From assembly GCA_002405515.1 (NCBI GenBank), contig DHLZ01000030.1:1-17524 (forward strand): 17,524 nt of DNA, in the 5' to 3' direction. The notes beneath the pieces were generated by a model that saw nothing but the letters and a program-made list of their open reading frames with translations, ran no database searches and was not told where the DNA came from. The translations under genes were made by a program, and so were the position numbers. Shown one piece after another: positions 8,596-15,093 of the stretch; the first letter of the stretch is position 1; each line of letters begins with the position of its first letter. The stretch is from Planctomycetaceae bacterium UBA4655 (GTDB taxonomy: Bacteria > Planctomycetota > Planctomycetia > Pirellulales > UBA1268).

Positions 8596-9179
8596 GCTCT
8601 CCGCCGCTCCGTGTCGGCAGCATCATCAAGGTCGCCGGACTCGATGAGGTACTGCCGCAGTCGCGATCTGCCCCGACTGACCCTCGAGAGCACCGTCCCG
8701 AGCGGAACGCGGAGCAGATCGGCCGCCTCCTGATGGGTGAGTTCTCCGACGACGACGAGGAGGAGTGTCTCGCGAACCTCGACGGTCAGCCGGCCGAGGG
8801 CCCGCTGGACCTGCGACGAAAGCTCGTCGTCCCACGGAGCCGGCGACCTCTCGGCGGCGATGTCGAGGGTGCCGTCACCGAGCGGAAGTTCCCGGTCCTG
8901 GCGGCGTCGCCACGAGTCGGCGACGCGGCGGCGCAGGATCGCCAGCAGCCAGGCTCGCTCGCTCCTGGAGGCATCGAAAAGGTGGCGACTCACCCACGCG
9001 GAGCGGAACGTTTCCTGCACGACATCCTCGGCATCATGGGGGTTTCCGAGCAGCCGGTAGGCGACTCGGTGGAGCACTTGGAGGTGCTCGTCCGCCCACC
9101 GGGCGAACTGGGCCTCCGCCGAGACCTGCGAAGCCGCATGCTCCTGCGAGGCTGGCACGGAAGACTCCTTGGTTCCCAT
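8592..9179 (-). CDS. ECF-type RNA polymerase sigma factor
   Basis: This 195-residue protein has the two-domain layout of extracytoplasmic-function (sigma-70 group 4) sigma factors. Region 2 spans about residues 25-92, with the core-binding motif VAYRLLGNPHDAEDVVQETF and the basic RRRVADSWRRR at its end. A short linker follows, then region 4 at about 122-175, with the helix-turn-helix LTHQEAADLLRVPLGTVLSRVSRGR (25 residues read as LTHQEAADLLRVP plus LGTVLSRVSRGR). Such factors direct transcription of envelope-stress or signalling regulons and are usually held by a cotranscribed membrane partner. Here that partner is probably the VWA/DUF3520 protein that starts within its stop codon. The ATG is at 9177-9179, with only a weak ribosome site. 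ECF factors often activate their own operon, so it may control the TPR-exbB-exbD genes downstream; this is inferred. Confidence 0.94.
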   Translation of the reverse strand: MGTKESSVPASQEHAASQVSAEAQFARWADEHLQVLHRVAYRLLGNPHDAEDVVQETFRSAWVSRHLFDASRSERAWLLAILRRRVADSWRRRQDRELPLGDGTLDIAAERSPAPWDDELSSQVQRALGRLTVEVRETLLLVVVGELTHQEAADLLRVPLGTVLSRVSRGRSRLRQYLIESGDLDDAADTERRRA

Positions 9180-9196
9180 GGAACGCTTTCGCCCGT

Positions 9197-9207
9197 TTCC
9201 CCGGGAA
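9197..9207. promoter_or_regulatory. Short palindrome upstream of the ECF sigma gene (possible operator)
   Basis: The sequence ttccccgggaa has perfect 5-bp arms (ttccc/gggaa) around one base and lies 17-27 bp upstream of the sigma-factor start. Short palindromes arise by chance in GC-rich DNA, so this is a weak call. No convincing -35/-10 pair could be placed by eye. Confidence 0.2.
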
Positions 9208-9245
9208 TTATTGCCGCCGCTCCGCCCCCCGCCTCAGCCCGCCCG

Positions 9246-9265
9246 CTTTTGTCGGCTTTTGTCGC
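9246..9265. repeat. 10-bp tandem duplication between serA and the sigma gene
   Basis: The sequence cttttgtcgg (9246-9255) is followed directly by cttttgtcgc (9256-9265), two copies differing at the last base. It lies in the 135-nt gap after the serA stop and before the sigma-factor start, next to a second, longer tandem repeat. Confidence 0.75.
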
Positions 9266-9272
9266 CCTACCC

Positions 9273-9317
9273 GCCTTTTGGAGGCCTGCCCGGCCTTTTG
9301 GAGGCCTGCCCGGCCTA
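9273..9317. repeat. 20-bp tandem duplication running into the serA stop codon
   Basis: The unit gccttttggaggcctgcccg occurs identically at 9273-9292 and 9293-9312, followed by a partial copy (gccta, 9313-9317) that contains the serA TAG stop (9315-9317). Each unit contains aggcct and ggcc-type palindromes, so serA mRNA ends in repeated short hairpin-prone blocks followed by A-rich runs. It lacks a typical stem plus U-tract, so I do not call it a terminator. Confidence 0.9.
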
Positions 9318-10952
9318 AGGACGGCGGGCGGCCGAGAGCCAGAGCGGCAACTGTCCGGCCGGGGGAAGCCGAACGACCCTCGCCGACCGCACCCCGGGAC
9401 AGGCGAGCACCTGCCGGATCGCCTCCTCGCTCGGTTCCTGATCCAGGTTGAGAACTCCGATCGCCTCGCCGCCGGGGGCCGTCCGCCCGACCGACATCTG
9501 GGCGATGTTCACGCCGAGGCCCCCGAAGGCCGTTCCCACCCTGCCGATGATGCCGGGGACGTCCTGGTGGGTGAACACGAGCAGCGTGCCATCGAGATAC
9601 GCCTCGAGCCGGTGTCCCTCGAGCTGCACCAGCCGCGGCATCGAATGGCCGAAGAGCGTCCCTGCGGCGCGGTGCACCCGGCCGCCCGAGACGAGATCGA
9701 CCCCGACGACCGAGCTGAACGCACCGGGATCGGTCCGACTCTGTTCGATGAGATCGATCCCCCTCTCGCGAAGCAGCATCTCGGCATTGACGATATTCAC
9801 GTCCTCGATGGCGGCCTCGAGGAGACCGGCCGCGAAGGCGCTCGTGACGAGCCGCGTGTTGCGGGCGGCGATCTCGCCTCGATACGCGATCGAGCACGAC
9901 TTCGGAGCCGCTTCGTCGAGCTGCGCCACGAGCAGCCCGAGCCGCCAGGCGAGGTCGAGGAACCCCCGGACTCCCTCGAGCGCCGCAGGATCGATCGGGC
10001 TGGCGTTGACCGAGTGCCTGATCGACCCGGTGGAGAGGAAATCGACCAGCAGCCCGACCCCCTCGACCGCGACCTGCGACTGCGCCTCCTCCGTGCTCGC
10101 CCCGAGATGCGGCGTGACGATGACGCCCGGCATCCCGAAGAGCGGGGAGTCTGTGCAGGGCTCCTTTTCGAAGACGTCGAGCCCCACCCCGGCGATGATG
10201 CCGCGAGAGAGTCCTTCCGCGACCGCCTTCTCGTCGTAGATTCCGCCGCGGGCGCAGTTCACGAGCCGCACGCCCGGCTTGAGGATCTCGAGCTCCTCCA
10301 TGCCGACGAGGTGTTTCGTGTCGTCGGTCAACGGCGTGTGCACCGTCAGATAATCGACCTGCGGAAGCATGCCGCGAACGCTCTCGACAAGCTCGATCCC
10401 GAGCTCCGCCGCCCGGTCGGCCGACATGAACGGATCGTAGCCGAGCACCTTCATCTCGAAGGCCCGCGCCCGGCTCGCGACGGCGAGGCCGATCCGTCCG
10501 AGGCCGACGATCCCGAGCGTCTTTCCGGCGAGTTGAACCCCCATGAACCTGCCACGATCCCAGGCGTGCGACTTGAGGCTCGCGTCGGCCTGCGCGATGT
10601 TGCGTGAAACCGCCAGGAGCATCGCGAACGTGTGCTCCGCGGTGCTCACCGTGTTGCCGGCGGGCGTGTTCATCACCACGATGCCCAGCCGGGTGGCGGC
10701 GTCCTTGTCGATGTTGTCGGTGCCGACGCCGGCCCGAACGATCGCCTTCAGGCGGTGATTGCCGGCGAGCACGTCGCCGGTAATCTTCACGCCGCTGCGG
10801 CAGATCGCGCCGTCGTGTTCGGCGAGCGCCGCCCTGAGATCCGCCCCGGACAGCCCCGTCGCCACGCGGTAGCTGATGCCCGCGGGCTTCGCAGCCTCCA
10901 GAAGCGCGATGCCGTCAGGGGAGAGAGGATCGAGAACGATGATCGAGGGCAT
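9315..10952 (-). CDS. serA: D-3-phosphoglycerate dehydrogenase
   Basis: It oxidises 3-phosphoglycerate to 3-phosphohydroxypyruvate with NAD+, the first committed step of serine synthesis, in the cytoplasm. The 545-residue length fits the long (type I) form, which carries an extra intervening domain and a C-terminal ACT domain. The NAD-binding motif is GIVGLGRIG (147-155). Catalytic residues of the family are in place: Arg235 in NCARGG, Glu264 in FEKEP, His282 in TPHLGAS. The C-terminal ACT domain (about 456-530) begins TLLVFTHQDVPGIIGRVGT and probably gives allosteric control by serine. The ATG at 10950-10952 is preceded by AAAGGAA and lies 15 nt after the serC stop, so the pair is an operon. 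The gene ends inside a 20-bp tandem repeat. Confidence 0.97.
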   Translation of the reverse strand: MPSIIVLDPLSPDGIALLEAAKPAGISYRVATGLSGADLRAALAEHDGAICRSGVKITGDVLAGNHRLKAIVRAGVGTDNIDKDAATRLGIVVMNTPAGNTVSTAEHTFAMLLAVSRNIAQADASLKSHAWDRGRFMGVQLAGKTLGIVGLGRIGLAVASRARAFEMKVLGYDPFMSADRAAELGIELVESVRGMLPQVDYLTVHTPLTDDTKHLVGMEELEILKPGVRLVNCARGGIYDEKAVAEGLSRGIIAGVGLDVFEKEPCTDSPLFGMPGVIVTPHLGASTEEAQSQVAVEGVGLLVDFLSTGSIRHSVNASPIDPAALEGVRGFLDLAWRLGLLVAQLDEAAPKSCSIAYRGEIAARNTRLVTSAFAAGLLEAAIEDVNIVNAEMLLRERGIDLIEQSRTDPGAFSSVVGVDLVSGGRVHRAAGTLFGHSMPRLVQLEGHRLEAYLDGTLLVFTHQDVPGIIGRVGTAFGGLGVNIAQMSVGRTAPGGEAIGVLNLDQEPSEEAIRQVLACPGVRSARVVRLPPAGQLPLWLSAARRP

Positions 10953-10967
10953 GGTTTCCTTTCGAGT

Positions 10968-12113
10968 TCAGCCGCCGGCCCGCTGAAATTCGAGCATGAA
11001 GTCTCGCAGGGCCTCCACGCCCTCGCGGGGCATGGCGTTGTAGATGCTCGCGCGGATGCCGCCGACGGAGCGGTGGCCCTTGAGATCGACCAGCTTCCGC
11101 TTCGCCGCCTCCGCCACGAACCGCTTTTCGAGGTTCTCGTCGGGAAGGCGGAAGGTGACGTTCATCGCCGATCGGAACTCGGGCCGGGCATGGCCGGAGT
11201 AGAAGCCGGCCGAGCGATCGATCACGTCGTAGAGCAGCGAGGCCTTCTCGCGATTGATCTCCTCCATCCGAGAGAGGCCCCCGATCGTCCCGGAAAGCCA
11301 TCGGCAGACGAGGCCGAGGATGTAGACGGCGAAGACGGGGGGAGTGTTGGCCCGCGACTCGTTCTTGGCGTGGGTGCGGTAGTCGAGCATCGTGGGGAGC
11401 GTGTCGCCCGACCGCGAGAGGAGGTCCTTCCGGATGATCACGGCTGTCACGCCCGCGATGCCCGCGTTCTTCTGGGCACAGGCGTAGATCAGCCCATACC
11501 GCGAGACGTCGATCGGCCGCGACAGGAAATCGCTCGAGCAGTCGCAGACCAGCGGGCGGTCGCCGACGGCCGGCTCTCGCCTCCACTGGACCCCCTGGAT
11601 CGTCTCGTTGCTCGTGATGTGAACGAACGAGGAGGCTTCTGAGAGCTTCAGCTCCTCGTCGGACGGAAGCCGGTCGTACTTGTTGGACTCGCCGTCCCAC
11701 GCGACATGCACCGGCCCCTCACGACGGGCCTCCTTCAAGGCAAGGCCGCCCCAGGTGCCGCTGACGACGAAATCGGCCGGCTCCTTGCGGCCTCGCAGGA
11801 GGTTCATCGGCACCATCGAAAACTGCAGGCTCGCGCCCCCTTGCACGAAAAGGATGTCGTGGGTGTCGGGCACCGCGAGCAGAGACTTCAGGCCGGAGAG
11901 CGTGTCGGCGAGAATGCGGTCGAAGGCGGGGCTACGGTGACTGATCTCCAGCACGGAGATCCCGACACCCGGCAGCGAGAGCAGGTGCTCCTGCGCCTCC
12001 CGCAACACCTCGAGCGGCAGGACGGCCGGCCCCGGCGAGAAATTGAAGACCCTCCCACCCACGTCGGCAGCCCCCGACTCCCTGCGGCGTGCGGTCAATT
12101 CGCTCTGCGGCAC
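10968..12113 (-). CDS. serC: Phosphoserine aminotransferase
   Basis: It transaminates 3-phosphohydroxypyruvate with glutamate to O-phosphoserine using pyridoxal phosphate; this is the step after SerA, encoded directly downstream. The 381-residue product begins its conserved core with VFNFSPGPAVLPLEVL (22-37). It also shows FVQGGASLQF (89-98), the TSNETIQG segment (167-174), and the PLP-binding lysine at Lys215 in YACAQKNAGIAG. Arg-rich C-terminal motifs such as GGIRASIYNAMP (351-362) match the family. The start is a GTG at 12111-12113, with AAGGAG 8 nt before it. It gives a short 20-residue extension before the conserved core, and a start nearer the core cannot be ruled out. It lies 126 nt after the TPR lipoprotein-like gene. 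Confidence 0.96.
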   Translation of the reverse strand: MPQSELTARRRESGAADVGGRVFNFSPGPAVLPLEVLREAQEHLLSLPGVGISVLEISHRSPAFDRILADTLSGLKSLLAVPDTHDILFVQGGASLQFSMVPMNLLRGRKEPADFVVSGTWGGLALKEARREGPVHVAWDGESNKYDRLPSDEELKLSEASSFVHITSNETIQGVQWRREPAVGDRPLVCDCSSDFLSRPIDVSRYGLIYACAQKNAGIAGVTAVIIRKDLLSRSGDTLPTMLDYRTHAKNESRANTPPVFAVYILGLVCRWLSGTIGGLSRMEEINREKASLLYDVIDRSAGFYSGHARPEFRSAMNVTFRLPDENLEKRFVAEAAKRKLVDLKGHRSVGGIRASIYNAMPREGVEALRDFMLEFQRAGG

Positions 12114-12182
12114 GTTATGGCTCCTTGCCGGGTCTGCTTTGCCAGATCTGCGGATCGCCCCCGCGGGCGGTGCGGCCCATGT

Positions 12183-12206
12183 CCGCGGAACTCCGTGTTT
12201 CCGCGG
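12183..12206. terminator. Inverted repeat between the TPR lipoprotein-like gene and serC
   Basis: Perfect 8-bp arms, ccgcggaa (12183-12190) and ttccgcgg (12199-12206), enclose an 8-base loop. It lies about 34 nt past the TPR gene stop and about 70 nt before the serC start. No U-run follows on either strand, so it may be an attenuating or stabilising hairpin or a factor-dependent end rather than a classical terminator. Confidence 0.4.
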
Positions 12207-12239
12207 GGGATCGCAGAATAGGACCGGCCGTTCTGACGG

Positions 12240-13025
12240 TCAACGGGCCACAGCGCCGCCGGGGAACACAGCGCCGCCGGGGGCCGCAGCGCCGCCGGGG
12301 GCGGCCCCACCGACGGGCATCGTCGTCCCTGCCGCGCCGGCCGTCGGTGTGCCGGCAGCGACGACCGAGGGCGAACCGCCGGATGAGAGGCTCGCGACCC
12401 GTGCCGCGACCATCGGCTGCCGCCCGTCGACGGCGAGCGCGCGGGAGTAGTTGGCGAGCGCCTGCCGGGTGTTGCCGGACGACTCGCGGAGCTGGCCGAG
12501 CGCGACGAGCGCCCGCGGGTTGTTCGGGTCCAACGCCAGGGCATCGACGAGGTGGTTCTCTGCCGCCTGCGGGTCGCCGTGTTCCTCGCAGAGCCTCGCC
12601 AGCTCGATCCGAGGCTGCGGATCACCCGGACGCCGCCTCGCCCACGCCTCGAGATTCGCGACGGCCTCGTTGCCGCGTTTCTGCTCGACGAGGAGCACCG
12701 CGAGCGCCCGCTGGCAGGAGGGGTGGTCGGGATTCCTCGCCAGGCAGAGGTGGTAGTACTGCTCCGCGAGCTGCATGTCCTGCGGACGGCCGAAGAGCTT
12801 GGCCTGCTGGTGGTAGGTCGCCCCGATGTTGTAGAAGCCGTCGGGGCTGCCCGGCTGCTTCGCGAGCGCCTGCTGGAAGGAGTTCACGGCCCCCTGGTAG
12901 TTGCCCTGCTGGTAGAGCCTCACGCCCTCCGAGTTGTCATTGCGGGCAACCGCTCCGCACCCGGCCGTCGCGATCGAGAGGACCGCCGCCGCAACCGCCC
13001 GCTCGGTCCACGAACGCACCGGCAT
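12240..13025 (-). CDS. TPR-containing putative lipoprotein with PGGAxx C-terminal tail
   Basis: The 261-residue product starts with a basic N-terminus and a hydrophobic segment ending ATAGC (Cys23), a signal peptide with an imperfect lipobox, so it is probably an envelope lipoprotein. TPR units follow: about 32-65 (GVRLYQQGNYQGAVNSFQQA), 85-116, 119-152, 153-186 and 187-205. They serve protein-protein contacts. Residues after about 215 are low-complexity Ser/Gly/Ala/Pro, closing with GGAAP and three PGGAxx blocks made by an 18-bp DNA repeat. The ATG at 13023-13025 has GGAG 8 nt upstream. Its function is unknown. It precedes serC by 126 nt with a hairpin between, so the two may be separate units. 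Confidence 0.87.
   Translation of the reverse strand: MPVRSWTERAVAAAVLSIATAGCGAVARNDNSEGVRLYQQGNYQGAVNSFQQALAKQPGSPDGFYNIGATYHQQAKLFGRPQDMQLAEQYYHLCLARNPDHPSCQRALAVLLVEQKRGNEAVANLEAWARRRPGDPQPRIELARLCEEHGDPQAAENHLVDALALDPNNPRALVALGQLRESSGNTRQALANYSRALAVDGRQPMVAARVASLSSGGSPSVVAAGTPTAGAAGTTMPVGGAAPGGAAAPGGAVFPGGAVAR
12251..12304. repeat. 18-bp triple tandem repeat encoding PGGAxx at a protein C-terminus
   Basis: Three 18-bp units start at 12251, 12269 and 12287, each opening with the shared cagcgccgccgggg. On the coding (minus) strand they give PGGAAA, PGGAVF and PGGAVA, the last residues of the TPR lipoprotein-like product before a final Arg and the stop. The period is a multiple of three, so the frame is kept. 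Confidence 0.9.
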
Positions 13026-13136
13026 CGAGAACGCTCCAGTCCGGGCCGCTGAACCAACCCCGCCGGGACGGCCCCGGCGACGGTGGGAACACTACCGGGC
13101 CGCGGCAGACCGCCGCAAGGCTTCTCTTTTGCCTGT

Positions 13137-13158
13137 AAAACGGCCGATTCAGCCGGCC
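13137..13158 (-). terminator. Weak intrinsic terminator-like hairpin after the 68-residue gene
   Basis: On the minus strand, GGCCG (13158-13154) and CGGCC (13146-13142) form a 5-bp stem around a 7-base loop that includes the stop codon. It is followed by G and a TTTT run (13140-13137). The stem is short, so the call is tentative, but the position right at the gene end supports it. Confidence 0.4.
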
Positions 13159-13355
13159 ACGACCTTCGTGTAGCCGAGCGAACGAAGCACCCCGAGGAGT
13201 TCGCTCGTCGTCGGAAACATCCGACCGGTCGAACGCTTGTAGCGGTCGACGGCCCGCATGAACTCGACCTCGTCGTTCGAGTAGTCGCGTTCGCAGGTGG
13301 TGGGGTCGATGCGGCGGCGGAGGACGCGGGGCGAGTTGAGGCGTGCGGTGGGCAT
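13149..13355 (-). CDS. Small conserved-looking planctomycete protein, 68 residues
   Basis: The function is unknown. The product is basic at its N-terminus (PRVLRRRIDPTTCERDYS) and then probably helical: NDEVEFMRAVDRYKRSTGRM (27-46) and SELLGVLRSLGYTKV (51-65). From memory, short proteins with the pattern DPTTCERDYS, DEVEFMRA, YKRxxGRMFPT and LRSLGYxKV recur in Pirellulales genomes; a search would be needed to confirm it. There is no signal peptide or membrane segment, so it is probably cytoplasmic. The ATG at 13353-13355 has AGGA 7 nt upstream. A much longer frame extends upstream to 13892 but is antisense-like, low-quality protein overlapping the FHA gene. A weak terminator hairpin overlaps the stop. 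Confidence 0.78.
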   Translation of the reverse strand: MPTARLNSPRVLRRRIDPTTCERDYSNDEVEFMRAVDRYKRSTGRMFPTTSELLGVLRSLGYTKVVAG

Positions 13356-13468
13356 GACGTTTTCCTGGCGATGGATTTCGGATGACGGGAGGGAGAAGGG
13401 ACGACCGACATGGAAAGAATCGGAATCGCCGCAGGAAAACTTTGCCGACAGGGCAAGGCGTGCGGTCA

Positions 13469-13486
13469 TTCCGGATTTTCCGGATG
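13469..13486. repeat. 9-bp imperfect tandem duplication between the FHA gene and the 68-residue gene
   Basis: The sequence ttccggatt (13469-13477) is followed by ttccggatg (13478-13486), 8 of 9 bases equal. Because tccgga is itself a palindrome, the pair can also fold as a small hairpin. It lies in the 181-nt gap downstream of the FHA gene. Confidence 0.55.
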
Positions 13487-13513
13487 GGGCAAGAGCTTCC
13501 GCCCCGCCACGCC

Positions 13514-13536
13514 GCACGACCGGCACGACCGGACCG
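13514..13536. repeat. 9-bp tandem duplication abutting the FHA gene stop
   Basis: The unit gcacgaccg occurs at 13514-13522 and 13523-13531, followed by a partial gaccg (13532-13536). The array touches the TAG stop (13537-13539) of the FHA gene on its 3' side. Confidence 0.8.
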
Positions 13537-14205
13537 CTATCGGTTGTTGAAGAACTTCTTGAGGGCCTCGGCAGCTGCCGCCCGCGACGTCTCAGCCGAC
13601 TTCTTTTGCCCTCCACCGCCGGCACCGGCGGGTGGCCCGCTCGCGGCCCCGGAAGGCGAAGGCCGGCCGCGGATGACCGTCGCCTCGGAGTCAGGATTGC
13701 CTTCGGGCTTCTGGCCGTCGACCTTCCCGCCCGCTTCGGCGGCGGGATTCTTCGACGTCGCCTCCGCGGAAATCGGAACGGTCTGCTCGTTCGCAACCCG
13801 CAGGGAACGCGTCGTGTCGTACATCCCGGCCGGAGCGTCGTCCGCCATGAGCCACCGCGAAACTTCATCCTCTTCGCTGGCCGCGCCGGCATGGCTCGAC
13901 GGGGCGATGGCCGAACGGGTCGCGACCTTCAGCTCGAGGTTGCCGATCCGCACGATGTCGCCGTCGGCCAGCTGGCAGCGGCCGTCGATCCGCGATCCGT
14001 TGACGAAGGTGCCGTTGCGGCTGCGGAGATCCTCGACGACGAGCGTGTCGGCATCGACGCGAAACGCGCAGTGTCGCCGGCTGACGTCCTCGCTGAGGGG
14101 CCTGACGTCGCACTCGTCAGCCCTGCCGACGAGCAGCTTCCCCCGCTTCAACGAGATGGTGCGGCCCGCGCTTTTTCCCGATGTGATGAGAAGTTTGTGG
14201 GTCAT
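13537..14205 (-). CDS. FHA-domain protein
   Basis: FHA domains bind phosphothreonine peptides, so this is probably a cytoplasmic adaptor or substrate of Ser/Thr kinase signalling. The domain fills residues 1-95 of 222. The family's key residues are present: Gly27-Arg28 in LLVGRADECDV, Ser42 and His45 in SRRHC, Asn64-Gly65 in RSRNGTFVNG. The rest is low-complexity, Ala/Gly/Pro/Ser-rich and probably disordered, ending in a basic helix (EALKKFFNNR). TRSLR and SEATVIRGRP hold threonines that could be phosphosites; this is speculation. The ATG at 14203-14205 begins right at the domain's first strand (MTHKLLITSG), with GAGAG upstream. A GTG at 14271 would add 22 unconvincing residues. No kinase gene lies in the window. 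Confidence 0.9.
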   Translation of the reverse strand: MTHKLLITSGKSAGRTISLKRGKLLVGRADECDVRPLSEDVSRRHCAFRVDADTLVVEDLRSRNGTFVNGSRIDGRCQLADGDIVRIGNLELKVATRSAIAPSSHAGAASEEDEVSRWLMADDAPAGMYDTTRSLRVANEQTVPISAEATSKNPAAEAGGKVDGQKPEGNPDSEATVIRGRPSPSGAASGPPAGAGGGGQKKSAETSRAAAAEALKKFFNNR

Positions 14206-14310
14206 AGCATCGATCTCTCGAAACGGGCTCTCGGATCGGCCGTCCTTCGGTGGACCGTCCGCCGATGCCACGAGGCCCGCAACGATACCTCGCCTTCAAT
14301 CGTACCAATA

Positions 14311-14326
14311 GACCGTTCCGGCGGTC
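14311..14326. terminator. Short inverted repeat downstream of the lipM-like gene
   Basis: The 5-bp arms gaccg (14311-14315) and cggtc (14322-14326) flank a 6-base loop, about 33 nt past the stop of the transferase gene and upstream of the FHA gene. No U-run follows. It may mark the end of the gcvT-gcvH-lipM transcript, but it is short enough to be chance. Confidence 0.2.
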
Positions 14327-14358
14327 ACGAGCTTCCCGAAATTCGCCAGGCCGCGGAT

Positions 14359-15093
14359 TCAGCGCCGCCGGGTCCAGGCGTCGTCCCGATATCGACCGAC
14401 CGCGGCCGACCACGCCTCGCCCAATGCGTCGCCGACGGGCCGCACGTCTGGCCGCGGGTCGGCACCGGCCGCCGAAGCGATGCCCGCCACCCACTCCTGG
14501 CAGAGGCTCGGCAGATCGACCCCTCGTCCGAGGAAGTCCTCGATGCCGCTGCCGCGTCCTGCCCGACGCAGAAGCAGGCTGCCGTGCTGGACGACGGCCG
14601 CACGGTGCCGCCGCTGCGCGCTGCCGAGCACCTTGTCGTCTCCGACCACGACGTCGCCGGGACTGCGTCGATCGAAGCAGAGATAGGGCTCGCGCTCGGC
14701 CACCGCCGGAGGCTCGCCTGCCTCGACGAGCCGCGGGGCGAGCGACAGCCCGCGAAGCAGTTCCACCGCAGCGCCGTGCACCGCGTCGTAGAGCCGCTGC
14801 GTGGTCTCGCCCCACGGGTGGGAGCGGCAGACGGCGACGGCGTACGTGAGGTCGGTGCCGTGGAGGATCGCACCGCCACCGCTCGGCCGCCGCACGACGG
14901 GCAACGACGAAAGGCCCGGAACGTCGTCCCGCTCGTCGAACCGCTGAAAGGCGCCGAGCGACAGCGAGGCCTCGCGCCAACCGTAAAACCTGATGGCGAT
15001 GCCACCGGGGGGCAGCCGGTCGGCGAGCAGTTCGTCGGCCGCCATGTTCGTCGGGCCGTCCGCCGGCCGATCAAACCGATGGAGCAGGATCAC
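14359..15093 (-). CDS. Lipoate-protein ligase / octanoyltransferase family protein (LipM-like)
   Basis: The 244-residue product belongs to the biotin/lipoyl protein ligase catalytic fold, which transfers octanoyl or lipoyl groups to lysines of GcvH and E2 proteins. Seen in the sequence are RRPSGGGAILHGTDLTYAV (68-86), matching the RRxSGGGxxxH loop; Cys139 in PYLCFDRRSPGDVVV; Lys154 in DDKVLGSAQRR; and QHGSLLL (169-175). A Cys in the CF motif plus GSAQRR and QHGS resembles Bacillus LipM, which uses that Cys as acyl carrier. The length also fits LipM better than E. coli LplA (about 337 residues). LipM octanoyltransferase is my preferred reading, with lipoate ligase the alternative. The start is a GTG (15091-15093) overlapping the gcvH stop as GTGA. 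Coupling to its likely substrate GcvH is strong context. Confidence 0.87.
   Translation of the reverse strand: MILLHRFDRPADGPTNMAADELLADRLPPGGIAIRFYGWREASLSLGAFQRFDERDDVPGLSSLPVVRRPSGGGAILHGTDLTYAVAVCRSHPWGETTQRLYDAVHGAAVELLRGLSLAPRLVEAGEPPAVAEREPYLCFDRRSPGDVVVGDDKVLGSAQRRHRAAVVQHGSLLLRRAGRGSGIEDFLGRGVDLPSLCQEWVAGIASAAGADPRPDVRPVGDALGEAWSAAVGRYRDDAWTRRR

Noticed and set aside
9246..9317. Tandem repeats as a CRISPR array
   Set aside because: Copies are directly adjacent without spacers, only two or so per site, and units differ between sites.
9273..9317. Intrinsic terminator after serA
   Set aside because: The repeated ggcc/aggcct blocks can form small hairpins, but there is no stable stem followed by a U-run.
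8508..10607. Plus-strand open frame of 699 codons
   Set aside because: It lies opposite the well-identified sigma factor and serA and crosses both, and its translation is Arg/Pro/Glu-rich with no recognisable motif.
13356..13892. Upstream extension of the 68-residue gene's frame
   Set aside because: It overlaps the FHA gene in another frame and is Arg/Pro-rich without family likeness. The ATG at 13355 has a ribosome site and starts the patterned protein.
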